Below are positions 53,406 through 62,965 of a stretch of DNA of 64,000 bases, one piece after another. Location: contig CAZUDB010000004.1 in the NCBI GenBank assembly GCA_964619055.1, positions 34,961-98,960 of the forward strand, written 5' to 3'. This DNA is from CAYVUM01 sp964619055. GTDB taxonomy: Bacteria > Pseudomonadota > Alphaproteobacteria > Rhodospirillales > Defluviicoccaceae. The notes under the pieces were generated by a model. That model saw only the letters and a program-made list of their open reading frames with translations, searched no databases and had not been told where the DNA came from. How positions within the stretch are numbered: the first letter of the stretch is position 1; each line of letters opens with the position of its first letter. Position numbers and translations under genes: made by a program.

Positions 53406-53767
53406 ATGGACGTTAAAAGACGGGGCGATCGGTCTTGCGGAAAAGTCAACCTCGGTAGCGTTGTACCGAGCCGTCGAGCCATCAACTTTGCGGGACGCCT
53501 GCTTGATCAGTGGGCGCGGCTAAACAAGGCCGAACCGGACTTCTCAAGGCCATGCAAACCTGATGATAACGCGTGTACGGAAGCCTTCAACAGCCGTGTC
53601 CGGCAAAAGTGCCTGAACGCGTCAAGGTTCCCGTCCATGGCCGATGCCCGGCAGTGTATCGACGAATGGAGGATCGACTACGCGACAATCGGCCGCATTC
53701 GGCACTCGGAACCTTGACGCCGAACGCCTTCGCGGCCCTACTTAGCCCAGCCCGAAAAGTCGCATGA
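53406..53767 (+). pseudogene. Decayed IS3-type transposase (OrfB) remnant
   Basis: Residues LLDQWARLNKAEPDFSRP, KPDDNACTEAFNSRVRQKCL, FPSMADARQCIDEWRIDY match the C-terminal part of IS3-family integrase transposases (canonical LDQWAY...KPTDNA..ESFN). The frame ends at 53717, but the remaining RPHSALGTLTPNAFAALL continues in another frame to 53767, so a frameshift near 53680-53700 has broken it. The N-terminal half and both terminal inverted repeats are absent. It marks an old insertion between msrA and the second RND operon. Confidence 0.8.
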
Positions 53768-53934
53768 AATGCGTACCAAAATCGGGGTGAGATCCATCCG
53801 CTCGCCTTCTCACTCAGAAACTGGTCTCGTTTGTGGGGGCAATTCACAAAGTTTCCCAGAACGTTCCAGATCCAATTAGCGGGGTGATTCTGCCACCTCA
53901 TCAGCGGAAAAAATGTAGAGCCTGGAGGCATCAA

Positions 53935-55029
53935 ATGGTCTGGTCAACGAAAGGGTTACTGTTACCGACGCTCGTGATCGCGCTGTCGCTACTCATGGCA
54001 TGCAGCGACGAGACGCCCATGTCCTCCGAAGCTGTGCGGGCGATCAAGAGCATCACGGTCACGGAGCGAGCCGACGGTCAACCACGCAGATATTCAGGCG
54101 TCGTCGAGCCGTCAGATACTGCCAGCATTAGCTTCCAAGTTCCGGGGAACGTTCAGAAGGTCAATGTTGACGTGGGTGATCGAGTCTCCAAAGGTGACAT
54201 CCTCTCGCTTCTTGACGATAGCACGTTCCACCTGAAAGTCGAAGCTGCGGAAGCGTCGCTTGGACGCGCCGAAGCAGAGTTGACCGACGCGAAGCGCAAC
54301 TGGGAACGGTTCCAACAGGTCGCGCAAGGAGCCGTGGCGGCAAGGACGATTGACCAAGCCGAGGCCGAGTACCACAGCGCCCGCCAGAACCTAAGCTACG
54401 TTAACTCGCGTCTAAACTTGGCTAGGCGCGATCTTGAGGAAGCCGTTCTTCGGGCTCCGTTCGACGGGATCGTTGCCGAGCGTCTTGTCAATTCCTTTCA
54501 GGAAGTTGCCCGCGGCGAACCGGTGTTTGAGCTCAACAGGGAAGGCGCCATGGAGGCGGCGATCAGCATCCCGGAGTCGGAGATCAGCCAAGTGTACCTC
54601 GGGCTCCCAGCAGAGATACGTGTTCCCGCGGTTTCGACGGAGACTTTCAGTGGTGTTGTATCAGAAGTCGGGAGAGTAGCCGGCGCTGCCAACGCCTTTC
54701 CGGTTCGCGTTGCCTTCGATGACGCCGATGGCACGGACATCCGTGCCGGCGTCACCGCCAACGTGACCTTGATCCTGGGCGTAGAAAACTCGGCTGACGC
54801 GTACCTCGTTCCACTGCGAGCACTTGTGCCTGGCGAGGAGACCGGAACCAGCTTCATTTTCGTTTTCGATACGGACTCATCAACCGTAAGCCGCACGCCA
54901 ATCGAGAGCAGCGGAATTCGTGACAATGATGTCGTCGTGAACCGCGGTGTCCGCGCCGGGGACATCGTGGCGGTCGCGGGCGTGAGTTTTCTTAGAGACG
55001 GACAGGAGGTGCGACTGATGGAGCGGTGA
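53935..55029 (+). CDS. RND efflux periplasmic adaptor lipoprotein
   Basis: About 364 aa from ATG 53935 (GGAGG 6 nt upstream). The signal ends ALSLLMACSDE, so it should be a lipid-anchored membrane-fusion protein. It has lipoyl halves (FQVPGNVQKVNVDVGDRVSK and VLRAPFDGIVAERLVNS), a coiled-coil (~105-165) and barrel domains. It differs from the adaptor at 23797 in anchoring. It lies 58 bp before the RND permease; no regulator gene is nearby. Confidence 0.88.
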   Translation: MVWSTKGLLLPTLVIALSLLMACSDETPMSSEAVRAIKSITVTERADGQPRRYSGVVEPSDTASISFQVPGNVQKVNVDVGDRVSKGDILSLLDDSTFHLKVEAAEASLGRAEAELTDAKRNWERFQQVAQGAVAARTIDQAEAEYHSARQNLSYVNSRLNLARRDLEEAVLRAPFDGIVAERLVNSFQEVARGEPVFELNREGAMEAAISIPESEISQVYLGLPAEIRVPAVSTETFSGVVSEVGRVAGAANAFPVRVAFDDADGTDIRAGVTANVTLILGVENSADAYLVPLRALVPGEETGTSFIFVFDTDSSTVSRTPIESSGIRDNDVVVNRGVRAGDIVAVAGVSFLRDGQEVRLMER

Positions 55030-55087
55030 ACCTGATCGTCTCGGCACGCCATCCTGGGCATCCATACCACGAAAGCAGTTCTCGGTT

Positions 55088-58000
55088 ATGTCTTTCATCA
55101 CGCGTTTCTCGCTGCAGGCCAACCGGCTGACCATCCTGTTCATCGCCGCAGTCATCATTCTCGGCTTGAACCAATTCCTCGCCTTTCCGCGCCAGGAAGA
55201 TCCGCCGATCGTTATCCGTGAGATCGTGGTCACGGCGGCATTCCCCGGCATGGAGGCCGAGGACATGGAGGAGTTGGTTACCCGCAGGATCGAGGCGGAG
55301 CTCCGCACTCTGCCGGAACTCGCAGATATCCGGTCGGAATCGCGGAACGGTCTAGCCGTCGTGCATGCTGACACGCGGGATGAGTTCAACGATCTCGACA
55401 TAATTTGGCAGAACGTCCGAAACAGAATGGCTGACGTGAAGCCCAGGCTGCCGACGGGGACGCTCGGCCCGTTCGTCAACGATGAGTTCGGCCTAACCGC
55501 GGTCGCAACGATCGCGCTGTGGAGCGACGGCTTCTCCATGTCGGACATGCGCATCGTCGCCCGCGACGTTCGCGACCGCTTGTACGAGCTTCCTGGCATC
55601 CGCAAGGTCGAGCTGCACGGCGTTCACCAAGAGCAGGTGTACCTGAACTTCTCGGCGTCTAGGCTAGCACAGTTCGGCATCACGGCCGGGGAGATCGTGG
55701 GGGCCCTGGCCGAGCAGAATGTCGTTCTACCGGGCGGGCGGGTAGATGCGGCCGCCCAGGACGTGATCGTCGTGCCGACCGGCAACTTCCGAAGCGTCGA
55801 GGATATCGAGGATGTCGAGATCACGATCCCCCGCACACGCCAAACGATCCGTCTCGCCGATATCCTGATGGTCGAGCGAGATTACGCCGACCCGCCCCGC
55901 GACCTCGCTTACTTCAACGGCGAACGGGCGATCGTGATCAGTGTCTCGATCACGCCGGGCGTCAATTCGGTCGCGTTCGGACAGCGGCTGACGGAGAAGA
56001 TCGACGAGCTGCAGTCGCAACTGCCCATTGGTTACGTAATGGAGTTTGCGACGTTCCAGCCGGACCTTGTCGAAGCTGCAGTGAACGGCGGACTAGGCAA
56101 CGTCTACCAGACGATTGTTATCGTTCTTGTTGTGGTCGTGCTGTTTCTGGGCGTCCGTACGGGCCTCATCGTTGGCTCCTTCGTTCCGTTGACTATGCTG
56201 TTCGGTCTCATAGTCATGGGACAAATCGGCCTTGAGCTCGAGCGAGTGTCGATCGCGTCCTCGATCATTGCCCTCGGCATGCTGGTCGACAACGGGATCG
56301 TTATTGCCGAGGAAATCCGCAGCCGTCTGGAACGCGGCCAAGGCCGGCGCGAAGCCTGCGTCGAGACGGGCCGAACGCTGTCGGTTCCATTGCTCACCTC
56401 CTCGTTGACCACGATCCTTGCATTCATGCCCATGCTACTGATCGATGGTCAGGTCGGGGAATACGCCTTTTCGTTGCCGATGGTCGTGATCGTGCTGTTG
56501 TTGAGCTCGTGGTTTCTCTCGATGTACGTGACGCCGGCCATGTGCTTCTGGTTTATGAAGGTCGAGCCATCCCTAAAAACCGTAACGCCAGCGGAAAGCA
56601 GCTCAGGAGGCCAGCGGCAAAGCGATGGCGAGGCCCCATACGCCGGGCGTGTATATCGCAGCTACCGCAGGCTGCTCGAGCGGACGATGCGCAGACGGGT
56701 CTTCGTGCTTGGCGGCGCGGTTGTGGCAATCGTTCTCGGTGGCGTCATCGTGTCTTTGCTCGTACGCGAGTTCTTCGGGCCGAGCGACCGCAATCAGTTT
56801 CTCGTCTATATCGACCTGCCGGCGGGTTACCAGATCGCGAGCACGGACGAGACGGTTCAGCGCTTGACAGCCTGGCTGTCCGACGAGGCAGTTAATCCCG
56901 AAATTACGAGCACCGTGGCCTATGTCGGCACCGGCGGTCCAAGGTTCTTCCTCGTGCTTTCGCCAGTTACGCCGGCCCCTCACGTTGCCTTCCTCGTTGT
57001 AAATACCGAAACCAGCGATCAGGTCGAACCGGTGATCGACAGGCTTCGAACGCATCTGCTTGATCAGTTCCCCGAGGCCGCCGGCCGCGTAAAGCAAATG
57101 TGGCTCGGCGCCGAAGAACCGGGCCTTGTCGAAATCCGTCTCTACGGCCCCGATGCCGCAACGCTGCTCCAGAAGGGCGATAGACTGGTGGATGGACTGC
57201 AGGCCATGCCCGGTACTCTAGACGTTCGCAGTGATTGGGAGAACGAAACACCTAAGGCTCGGATCCTCGTGGATCAGGCGCAGGCACGGCGGGCCGGCGT
57301 TTCGTCGCGAGACGTGGCCATGTCGCTCCAATCCCACATGGATGGTTTCGAAGTCACCGAGTACCGCGAGGGCGATCTGGCGATCCCAGTCGTCGCGCGC
57401 TCGGTCGCAGAAGAACGCACCGGTCTTGGCGATCTGTGGAACGTTAAGGTCGTGTCCTCTCAGACCGGCGAGTTGGTGCCACTAACGCAGATCGCCGACA
57501 TTCGCACGGATTTCGGCCTCTATCGCATCTCGCGGCGCAATCAGGAACGCTCCCTTACCGTCGAAGTTAAGCACGAAACGCTAAAAGCACCTCAGCTTCT
57601 GGAGGCAGCCCTGCCGCTGATCGAGGACCTGCAGTTGGCGCCCGGCTACCGATGGGAAGTTGGCGGGGAAATTGAGAACAGCGAGGAAACTCTTGGCAAG
57701 ATCAAGGGCTGGATGCCCGCATGCCTATTCGGGATCGTGGCGCTTCTAATCTGGCAATTCAATTCATTCCGTAGGCCGCTCATTATCTTCATCACGATTC
57801 CGCTCGCCTTCACTGGTGCCTTTCTTGGGCTCCTCCTGATGGAGGCGCCATTCGACTTTTTTGCGATGCTGGGTCTGCTCAGCTTGGCGGGAGTGATCAT
57901 CAACAATGGAATTGTGCTCATCGATAAATTTGATACTGAGCTGATGAACGGCGGTGACCGGTACGCCGCCATCGTCAACGCTGCCATCTCTCGGTTCCGC

Positions 58001-58225
58001 CCCATAGTTATGACGACGATCACCACAGTTTTTGGACTGATGCCGCTGATCCTGTCGGCCGATCCCCTCTTCTTTTCGATGGCGGTCATCATCGCCTTCG
58101 GTCTAGTCTTCGGTACTGTGTTGACGCTTGGCGTCGTACCCGTGCTCTATTCGGTGTTCTTCGGCATCAAACCGCCCGGTCGCGATCCAGCCACAGACAA
58201 ACAAGACGAGTATGAACTTGCGTAG
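55088..58225 (+). CDS. RND efflux permease, second system
   Basis: A 1045-aa protein. It has TM1 LTILFIAAVIILGLNQFLAF, porter region ending ITPGVNSVAFGQRLTEKI, TM4 SSIIALGMLVDNGIVIAEEI and the second-half LLSLAGVIINNGIVLIDKF. The DPP-rich N-terminus FPRQEDPPIVIREI is typical of a distinct RND clade, different from the permease at 25092. It exports hydrophobic or toxic compounds by proton antiport. It is followed by the AT-rich gap and a convergent GntP gene. Confidence 0.93.
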   Translation: MSFITRFSLQANRLTILFIAAVIILGLNQFLAFPRQEDPPIVIREIVVTAAFPGMEAEDMEELVTRRIEAELRTLPELADIRSESRNGLAVVHADTRDEFNDLDIIWQNVRNRMADVKPRLPTGTLGPFVNDEFGLTAVATIALWSDGFSMSDMRIVARDVRDRLYELPGIRKVELHGVHQEQVYLNFSASRLAQFGITAGEIVGALAEQNVVLPGGRVDAAAQDVIVVPTGNFRSVEDIEDVEITIPRTRQTIRLADILMVERDYADPPRDLAYFNGERAIVISVSITPGVNSVAFGQRLTEKIDELQSQLPIGYVMEFATFQPDLVEAAVNGGLGNVYQTIVIVLVVVVLFLGVRTGLIVGSFVPLTMLFGLIVMGQIGLELERVSIASSIIALGMLVDNGIVIAEEIRSRLERGQGRREACVETGRTLSVPLLTSSLTTILAFMPMLLIDGQVGEYAFSLPMVVIVLLLSSWFLSMYVTPAMCFWFMKVEPSLKTVTPAESSSGGQRQSDGEAPYAGRVYRSYRRLLERTMRRRVFVLGGAVVAIVLGGVIVSLLVREFFGPSDRNQFLVYIDLPAGYQIASTDETVQRLTAWLSDEAVNPEITSTVAYVGTGGPRFFLVLSPVTPAPHVAFLVVNTETSDQVEPVIDRLRTHLLDQFPEAAGRVKQMWLGAEEPGLVEIRLYGPDAATLLQKGDRLVDGLQAMPGTLDVRSDWENETPKARILVDQAQARRAGVSSRDVAMSLQSHMDGFEVTEYREGDLAIPVVARSVAEERTGLGDLWNVKVVSSQTGELVPLTQIADIRTDFGLYRISRRNQERSLTVEVKHETLKAPQLLEAALPLIEDLQLAPGYRWEVGGEIENSEETLGKIKGWMPACLFGIVALLIWQFNSFRRPLIIFITIPLAFTGAFLGLLLMEAPFDFFAMLGLLSLAGVIINNGIVLIDKFDTELMNGGDRYAAIVNAAISRFRPIVMTTITTVFGLMPLILSADPLFFSMAVIIAFGLVFGTVLTLGVVPVLYSVFFGIKPPGRDPATDKQDEYELA

Positions 58226-58695
58226 CGCCCTCTCCGTATTTGTTTATTTTTCTTGCGAATTCATCATCCTTATTTCTTTCAAAAAAGTAGGTTCGACCAA
58301 TATATTCTTCATTAATGTATTTGTATAGTAAATATTATGTTTTTGTATATTTATTTTTGTTATTTAGGTGTATAACTAATTCGGAATTTTATCCCGAATG
58401 TTGTACATTTTCTATGCAAGCAGACATACTCCTAAGGAGTTTTTCATTGAGATGATCATCATCTTGTCATTGCCGGTATAGTGGCCCGCACCGGTCGGCC
58501 ATTAGGATACGCTTGGGCGGGAACGAACAGGTAAGCAAAAAAATTCTGGTTCCCGAGTCCCGGAGATCTGTTTTTTGACATCTGCTTGTAATGAATTCTT
58601 CATGACGAGTCTTGAGTCCTGAACCTGTCGATCGAGTTTATAGCTGCGCTGTTTCGCCGAACCCACACCACTATTAAACATGAACTGGGCCGCGT
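58226..58695. other. AT-rich noncoding spacer
   Basis: About 470 bp between convergent genes. The stretch ~58240-58440 is rich in A/T with TATATT/TTATTTTT tracts, quite unlike the GC-rich surroundings. It contains two small hairpins (ATTCGG/CCGAAT at 58379-58399 and one at 58428-58440) and no credible gene longer than a dozen codons. It could be a foreign-DNA scar or a nucleoid-protein binding area. Confidence 0.7.
58428..58445 (+). terminator. Short hairpin plus T-run
   Basis: ACTCC-TAA-GGAGT is a 5-bp stem with a 3-nt loop immediately followed by TTTTC. It lies 200 bp after the RND stop. The short stem makes it a weak intrinsic terminator candidate. Confidence 0.4.
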
Positions 58696-60150
58696 TCAGA
58701 ATGCGCCGAAAAAACTGCCAAGGAAGATGATTGCGATTAGCGCAACGATCGGCACGGCAATCGCGACAACGAAGATATCAAGGTAGGCATCTCGATGACT
58801 AATCCCGCACACCGTTAGAAGCGTGATGACAGCGCCATTGTGAGGTAAGGCGTCCAATGCGCCGGAGGCGACCGCAGTTACGCGGTGCATGGCTTCCAAA
58901 GAGACGCCCGCGGCGTTCGCGAGGTCGACGAACGTTGGGCCTAGCGACGTGAGAGCAATGGTCATGCCACCGGAGGCCGAGCCAGTCATCGCCGACAGCA
59001 GCGAAACAGAAGACGCGACACCGATCAGCGGATTGCCGCCGCCGATTGAAAGGGCCGCTTCGGTGATCACGTCAAAAACTGGCAGAGCGGCGATCACTGC
59101 GCCGAACCCAACCAAGCTGGCGGTATTGAAGATGGGGAGCACCGAGGCGTCGGCTCCCTTGTCAAGGCTCGCCCGCAAGTCGGTCAGTCGCCGCCAGTTG
59201 AAGGCGATCAGGAAGAGAATGGCGAGAAACAAGGCCGCTATGACCGCCCAAACGCCGCGCACGCTCTCAATCGTTGTCTCTCCAAATCGCGGCTCCGCCA
59301 AATAGGACGTATCCATCATCGGAACGATGAGCTGAATGAAACCGAAATTGGCAACGATGACGACAATGACTGGCAGCAACGCCACCGCAAAGGAGGGCAG
59401 GTCTTCAGTATCCGCCGGCTGTTTGGGCAACTCGGCGAGGTCGAAACCCCGTTCTTGCGCTTGCTCACGCATTACGACGTCGACTTCCGGCAGCTTGTCA
59501 GCGTGCTCACCGTATCCCTCATCGGCAGCACGCGCGCGGGCCGCACGCCTGTTCAACCAAACGGTCCCAAGCACGGCCATGATGAGGGAGGCGATGACGC
59601 CGAGACCTGGCGCCGCGAATGCAGTGGTTTCAAAGAACGGCATGGGGATGGCGTTTTGGATGGCCGGCGTGCCTGGCAGGGCGGACATAGTGAACGAGAA
59701 AGCGCCGAGCGCCAGTGCCCCAGGGATAAGGCGCTTGGGTATATCAGCGGAGCGGAAAAGTGCCGCTGCCACCGGAAAAATTGCGAAGGCCACGACAAAG
59801 GCCGAGACGCCGCCGTAGGTCAGCACAGCGCAGCAGAGCACTACTGAGACAATTGACTGCTTGGGACCGAGCTTTGCGCTTACTGATCGTGCGATGGACT
59901 TCGCGGACCCGCTATCGTCCATCAGCTTGCCGAAAATGGCACCCAAAAGAAATAAAGGGAAAAACGAGACGATAAAGTTGCCCGTGCCAACCATGAAGAT
60001 CTGTGTGTAGGCTGCGAGGATCGGCAGGCCACCCGTCAAAAGTACGGCAAGCATGGCCGTACCTGGGGCAAGCAGGATGAGAGTGATCCCCCGAAAGGCC
60101 AAGAACATGAGCAGCCCGAGCGCGAGGAGAATGCCCCCGATTTCGATCAT
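58696..60150 (-). CDS. GntP-family permease
   Basis: A 484-aa protein with ~12 TM helices and start set by GGAG 8 nt before ATG. It shows VGTGNFIVSFFPLFLLGAIFGKLMDDSG, TYGGVSAFVVAFAIFPVAAA, FTMSALPGTPAIQNAIPMPF and GSASGGMTIALTSLGPTF, placing it in the gluconate:H+ symporter (GntP) family, whose members also transport 3-hydroxybutyrate. The substrate is not given by the sequence. It lies 101 bp downstream of a patatin-like phospholipase on the same strand. Confidence 0.88.
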   Translation of the reverse strand: MIEIGGILLALGLLMFLAFRGITLILLAPGTAMLAVLLTGGLPILAAYTQIFMVGTGNFIVSFFPLFLLGAIFGKLMDDSGSAKSIARSVSAKLGPKQSIVSVVLCCAVLTYGGVSAFVVAFAIFPVAAALFRSADIPKRLIPGALALGAFSFTMSALPGTPAIQNAIPMPFFETTAFAAPGLGVIASLIMAVLGTVWLNRRAARARAADEGYGEHADKLPEVDVVMREQAQERGFDLAELPKQPADTEDLPSFAVALLPVIVVIVANFGFIQLIVPMMDTSYLAEPRFGETTIESVRGVWAVIAALFLAILFLIAFNWRRLTDLRASLDKGADASVLPIFNTASLVGFGAVIAALPVFDVITEAALSIGGGNPLIGVASSVSLLSAMTGSASGGMTIALTSLGPTFVDLANAAGVSLEAMHRVTAVASGALDALPHNGAVITLLTVCGISHRDAYLDIFVVAIAVPIVALIAIIFLGSFFGAF

Positions 60151-60251
60151 CTTGCAAACTCCGTCGTTGAGGTGGGCACCGCACCAACCCTGGTCCCGAG
60201 GGAGCGGTGCGATTGGGCCGGCCGTCGCCGAACGCCGCGGTCCGCTGGGAC

Positions 60252-61511
60252 TTAGCGTTCCTCAGGATAACGAGCGTCGTTGGGATAGGACTCGAAATCG
60301 CTGCCAAGGGATCGCCATGCTCGAAGCCAATTCGAGGCCACCAGGCGGCCCTCGTCATGAAGCTTCCGCAAATGCACCGGGTTGCGGTCAAATTTCGATG
60401 TGCGACGAAGGCCCCATGCCGTCTCGCGGGTCATTTTGATTGTTCGAACGTCAACAACCTTGTGATTGGCTAGTACAGGGATCTCGCTGCCGGCTGCCAC
60501 AAGCCAGTTGTTCATGGAGTGGATGTGGTCCAGCTCCTGATTGAGGGACAAATTCCCGGCGAGATCGTTTTCCCGGTCCCGAATATCTTCGAGGCTGGTC
60601 AATTTTTGCTCTCTGTCGATTTCTTGCGGATTGATGCGGATGACCCAAATTTCGTCGGGCTTTTCATCCTTGGACTTGCGATCCAGGAATTGGCGTACTG
60701 GCGGGTTTTGCGAGTAGAGCCCATCCCAATAGTAGCCGTCGCGCTGGATGCTCTGACCAGGCACGCATGTGGGAAACGTGAGGTCCTCGACGCACTGGGC
60801 GGGAAGGACCTCGGGTAGCGTTCCGGACGCCGCAACCCCCTCCAACGAGACGGCGCGGCGCATGCGCCACCGTGTGGTGTCGTACTGGTCGCTTTCCTTG
60901 TGTGGGGGCCGCAGGCCCATGTCCTCGAGGGTTTTGTCCGAATCGAAGACCTCGAAGTTCCCGCTATAGACTTCGATAGCGCCGACCAGCATGCGCCGGT
61001 TTGTCTTCGCCGTCGCCGACCAGTCGACGGAGCCAAAATGTGGACAGATGGATTTCAGCAGTCCTGGGAACGACACATACTGTTGGCGGGCTCCGAGGAG
61101 GGACAGCGCTCTGACTGCCATATCCCCGTATATCTCGTAGGGGCTTGAGTCCGGGAAAGGCGCCCCCTTTTCTTTCAGATTCAATAGGGCACTGACCGTT
61201 TCATTGTGTGTTTTCTCGATGGGCGTGTTAGCAGCGAACGTAGTCCAAAGATGGTTGAGACGTTCAATCGCCTTATCGATGGTGCCGCAATCGGCATCCG
61301 CCGTGTTCGGTGCAAGCCCGTACCAAGTGGCCAGAGCACAGAGCGCTCCCGCTGAAGTGCCGCTAACGGCGGTGATATCAAAAGTAGCGCTGTCCCCAGG
61401 CTCTCGGTCCCATTTCTGTTTTGTCTCCAGGATCTGCGTCAAGACGCCCCATGTAAAAGCAGCGTGAGTGCCGCCGCCTTGGCAGGCAATGGCGACTGTC
61501 TTTTTGCTCAT
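60252..61511 (-). CDS. Patatin-like phospholipase family protein
   Basis: A 419-aa protein with start set by AAGGA before ATG 61511. The patatin Ser-Asp dyad is present: oxyanion loop IACQGGGTHAAFTWGVL, nucleophile elbow TAVSGTSAGALCALA (G-x-S-x-G) and the Asp in YYWDGLYSQNPPVRQF. No signal peptide is visible, so it acts in the cytoplasm or is exported otherwise. Patatins hydrolyse lipids; in alphaproteobacteria similar genes sit near 3-hydroxybutyrate metabolism, a link I recall but cannot confirm here. It lies 110 bp below the unknown 432-aa gene. Confidence 0.88.
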   Translation of the reverse strand: MSKKTVAIACQGGGTHAAFTWGVLTQILETKQKWDREPGDSATFDITAVSGTSAGALCALATWYGLAPNTADADCGTIDKAIERLNHLWTTFAANTPIEKTHNETVSALLNLKEKGAPFPDSSPYEIYGDMAVRALSLLGARQQYVSFPGLLKSICPHFGSVDWSATAKTNRRMLVGAIEVYSGNFEVFDSDKTLEDMGLRPPHKESDQYDTTRWRMRRAVSLEGVAASGTLPEVLPAQCVEDLTFPTCVPGQSIQRDGYYWDGLYSQNPPVRQFLDRKSKDEKPDEIWVIRINPQEIDREQKLTSLEDIRDRENDLAGNLSLNQELDHIHSMNNWLVAAGSEIPVLANHKVVDVRTIKMTRETAWGLRRTSKFDRNPVHLRKLHDEGRLVASNWLRAWRSLGSDFESYPNDARYPEER

Positions 61512-61621
61512 GGGATGTTCCTTATCCTTTTAAGGTATGCGACAAGCATTCGACCGCGTGATGGCCTTGTTTCGTGCTGACGGCGGAGGCTAGACCCTGG
61601 AGGCCGTTACTTCCCAAGCGC

Positions 61622-62920
61622 TTAGAGCTTGCTGAGCATGGCGTCCACGTCAGCGCGTTGGCGTTGAATGTACTGGTAGTGGAGACGTTCGACGCGGCGA
61701 AAGCGCGTGCCGCGAACGCTTGCAAGGCGGTTAACTTGGGCATCGTGTTTAGCAAGGATCGCGTCGTATCGATCCCGGAAATAGCGGAGGTTTGCGTCCA
61801 GCTCCACAAATCGCTCGTCGGATAACAGGCGGACCGCACCCTGGGTCTTGGTGATTCGGAGAGGCGACTGCACGACGAAAAGCCGAAAACCCGTCTCATA
61901 GACGTCATTGGGTGTGTGTACCGGCAAGGTCTTAACCAGCGCGCCGTGGCGCGTCGGCAGCCAGCCGAAATCGTGTAGCGCGTCCCGAGCCGGGCCACTC
62001 CGGTGAACCTCACTGTATGTGTCCAGCGGGCCCTCCGCGCCGAGCAAGCCAAGGTTCACGAACTCGTTCGCCGGTGCCGCGACGTTGAAGAGATGGCGAA
62101 TCTTGACGTTTCCGACTGACATGGGCGACCAAATGTTTGCCGCAGCCAAGGCGTTACGCAGTGTATGGACGCAATTGTTGGCAAGGAGGCTCCAATTATA
62201 GTCAGCCTCACCCGTCGCATACTCTTCATTCTTGTCGTTTAAGAATGCGATCACCTCGTCGAGTGCTGCTTCGTTAACAGGCACACGCGCACAGAATGCA
62301 TTACGCGCGAACTGCATGGCAAAGTCCGTTCCTATGGACTGATCAGCCACGTACTCTTCAAGGGTCCAGTTCTTGTTGCCGGTCCAATTCGGATGCAACT
62401 CGACACCGTAAAATACGCCTTTATCAATGACATCGCGTACGGTGGCCTTTAAATGCGCTTGTGTCAGCGTTTCTCCAGGTTTCAAATTGCCCGCGTAGAA
62501 CAATTCATATCCGGGAACAACAACGAAGTTAACGTTGCGAAACCAGCGACCGACACTGACGCCCGCGCCATGTTCCGGGTCACTTAGCTCCTTGGCGACC
62601 GTTCGGCAGCGGCGCAACTGCGGAAACGGGGCATTATAGTCCTTGCAGGCGCCCTTAATGTACATCACAGCGTGAGCAAATGGATTACCGCGCCCCGAGC
62701 CGTCTAGTCTGCGCCATTGGCTTTGCGTGCAATATTCGACATAGTATGAGAAGAGTTGCTCGTAGGCGTTGTCCGGACGTCGCTCCACGATGATGTCATC
62801 GGTCTTTAGCATAAACCGTTCGAGTAAGCCGCCGACGATAGAGTTTATGCTGAGAAATCCCGTTAACCCGAGAACGGCGACGACACCAAGTATCCCAAGG
62901 ATCCAGCGTTTTCTGAACAT
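61622..62920 (-). CDS. Membrane-anchored protein of unknown function with NlpC/LRAT/DUF4105-like His and Asn-Cys motifs
   Basis: About 432 aa from ATG 62920 (M16 of the longer TTG opening). One N-terminal TM helix (WILGILGVVAVLGLTGFLSI) leaves the rest outside the cytoplasm. Two candidate catalytic boxes stand out: GNPFAHAVMYIKGACKD (His83) and YNWSLLANNCVHTLRNALAA (Cys250), resembling the H-box and NC-box of LRAT/NlpC-P60-like or DUF4105 cysteine enzymes. I do not recognise the protein as a whole, and enzymatic activity is inferred. It lies on the same strand just upstream of the patatin and GntP genes. Confidence 0.55.
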   Translation of the reverse strand: MFRKRWILGILGVVAVLGLTGFLSINSIVGGLLERFMLKTDDIIVERRPDNAYEQLFSYYVEYCTQSQWRRLDGSGRGNPFAHAVMYIKGACKDYNAPFPQLRRCRTVAKELSDPEHGAGVSVGRWFRNVNFVVVPGYELFYAGNLKPGETLTQAHLKATVRDVIDKGVFYGVELHPNWTGNKNWTLEEYVADQSIGTDFAMQFARNAFCARVPVNEAALDEVIAFLNDKNEEYATGEADYNWSLLANNCVHTLRNALAAANIWSPMSVGNVKIRHLFNVAAPANEFVNLGLLGAEGPLDTYSEVHRSGPARDALHDFGWLPTRHGALVKTLPVHTPNDVYETGFRLFVVQSPLRITKTQGAVRLLSDERFVELDANLRYFRDRYDAILAKHDAQVNRLASVRGTRFRRVERLHYQYIQRQRADVDAMLSKL

Positions 62921-62965
62921 AGAGCAGCGTTCCGATCCGTCGGTTCGTCCGACCTCTGATACCAA

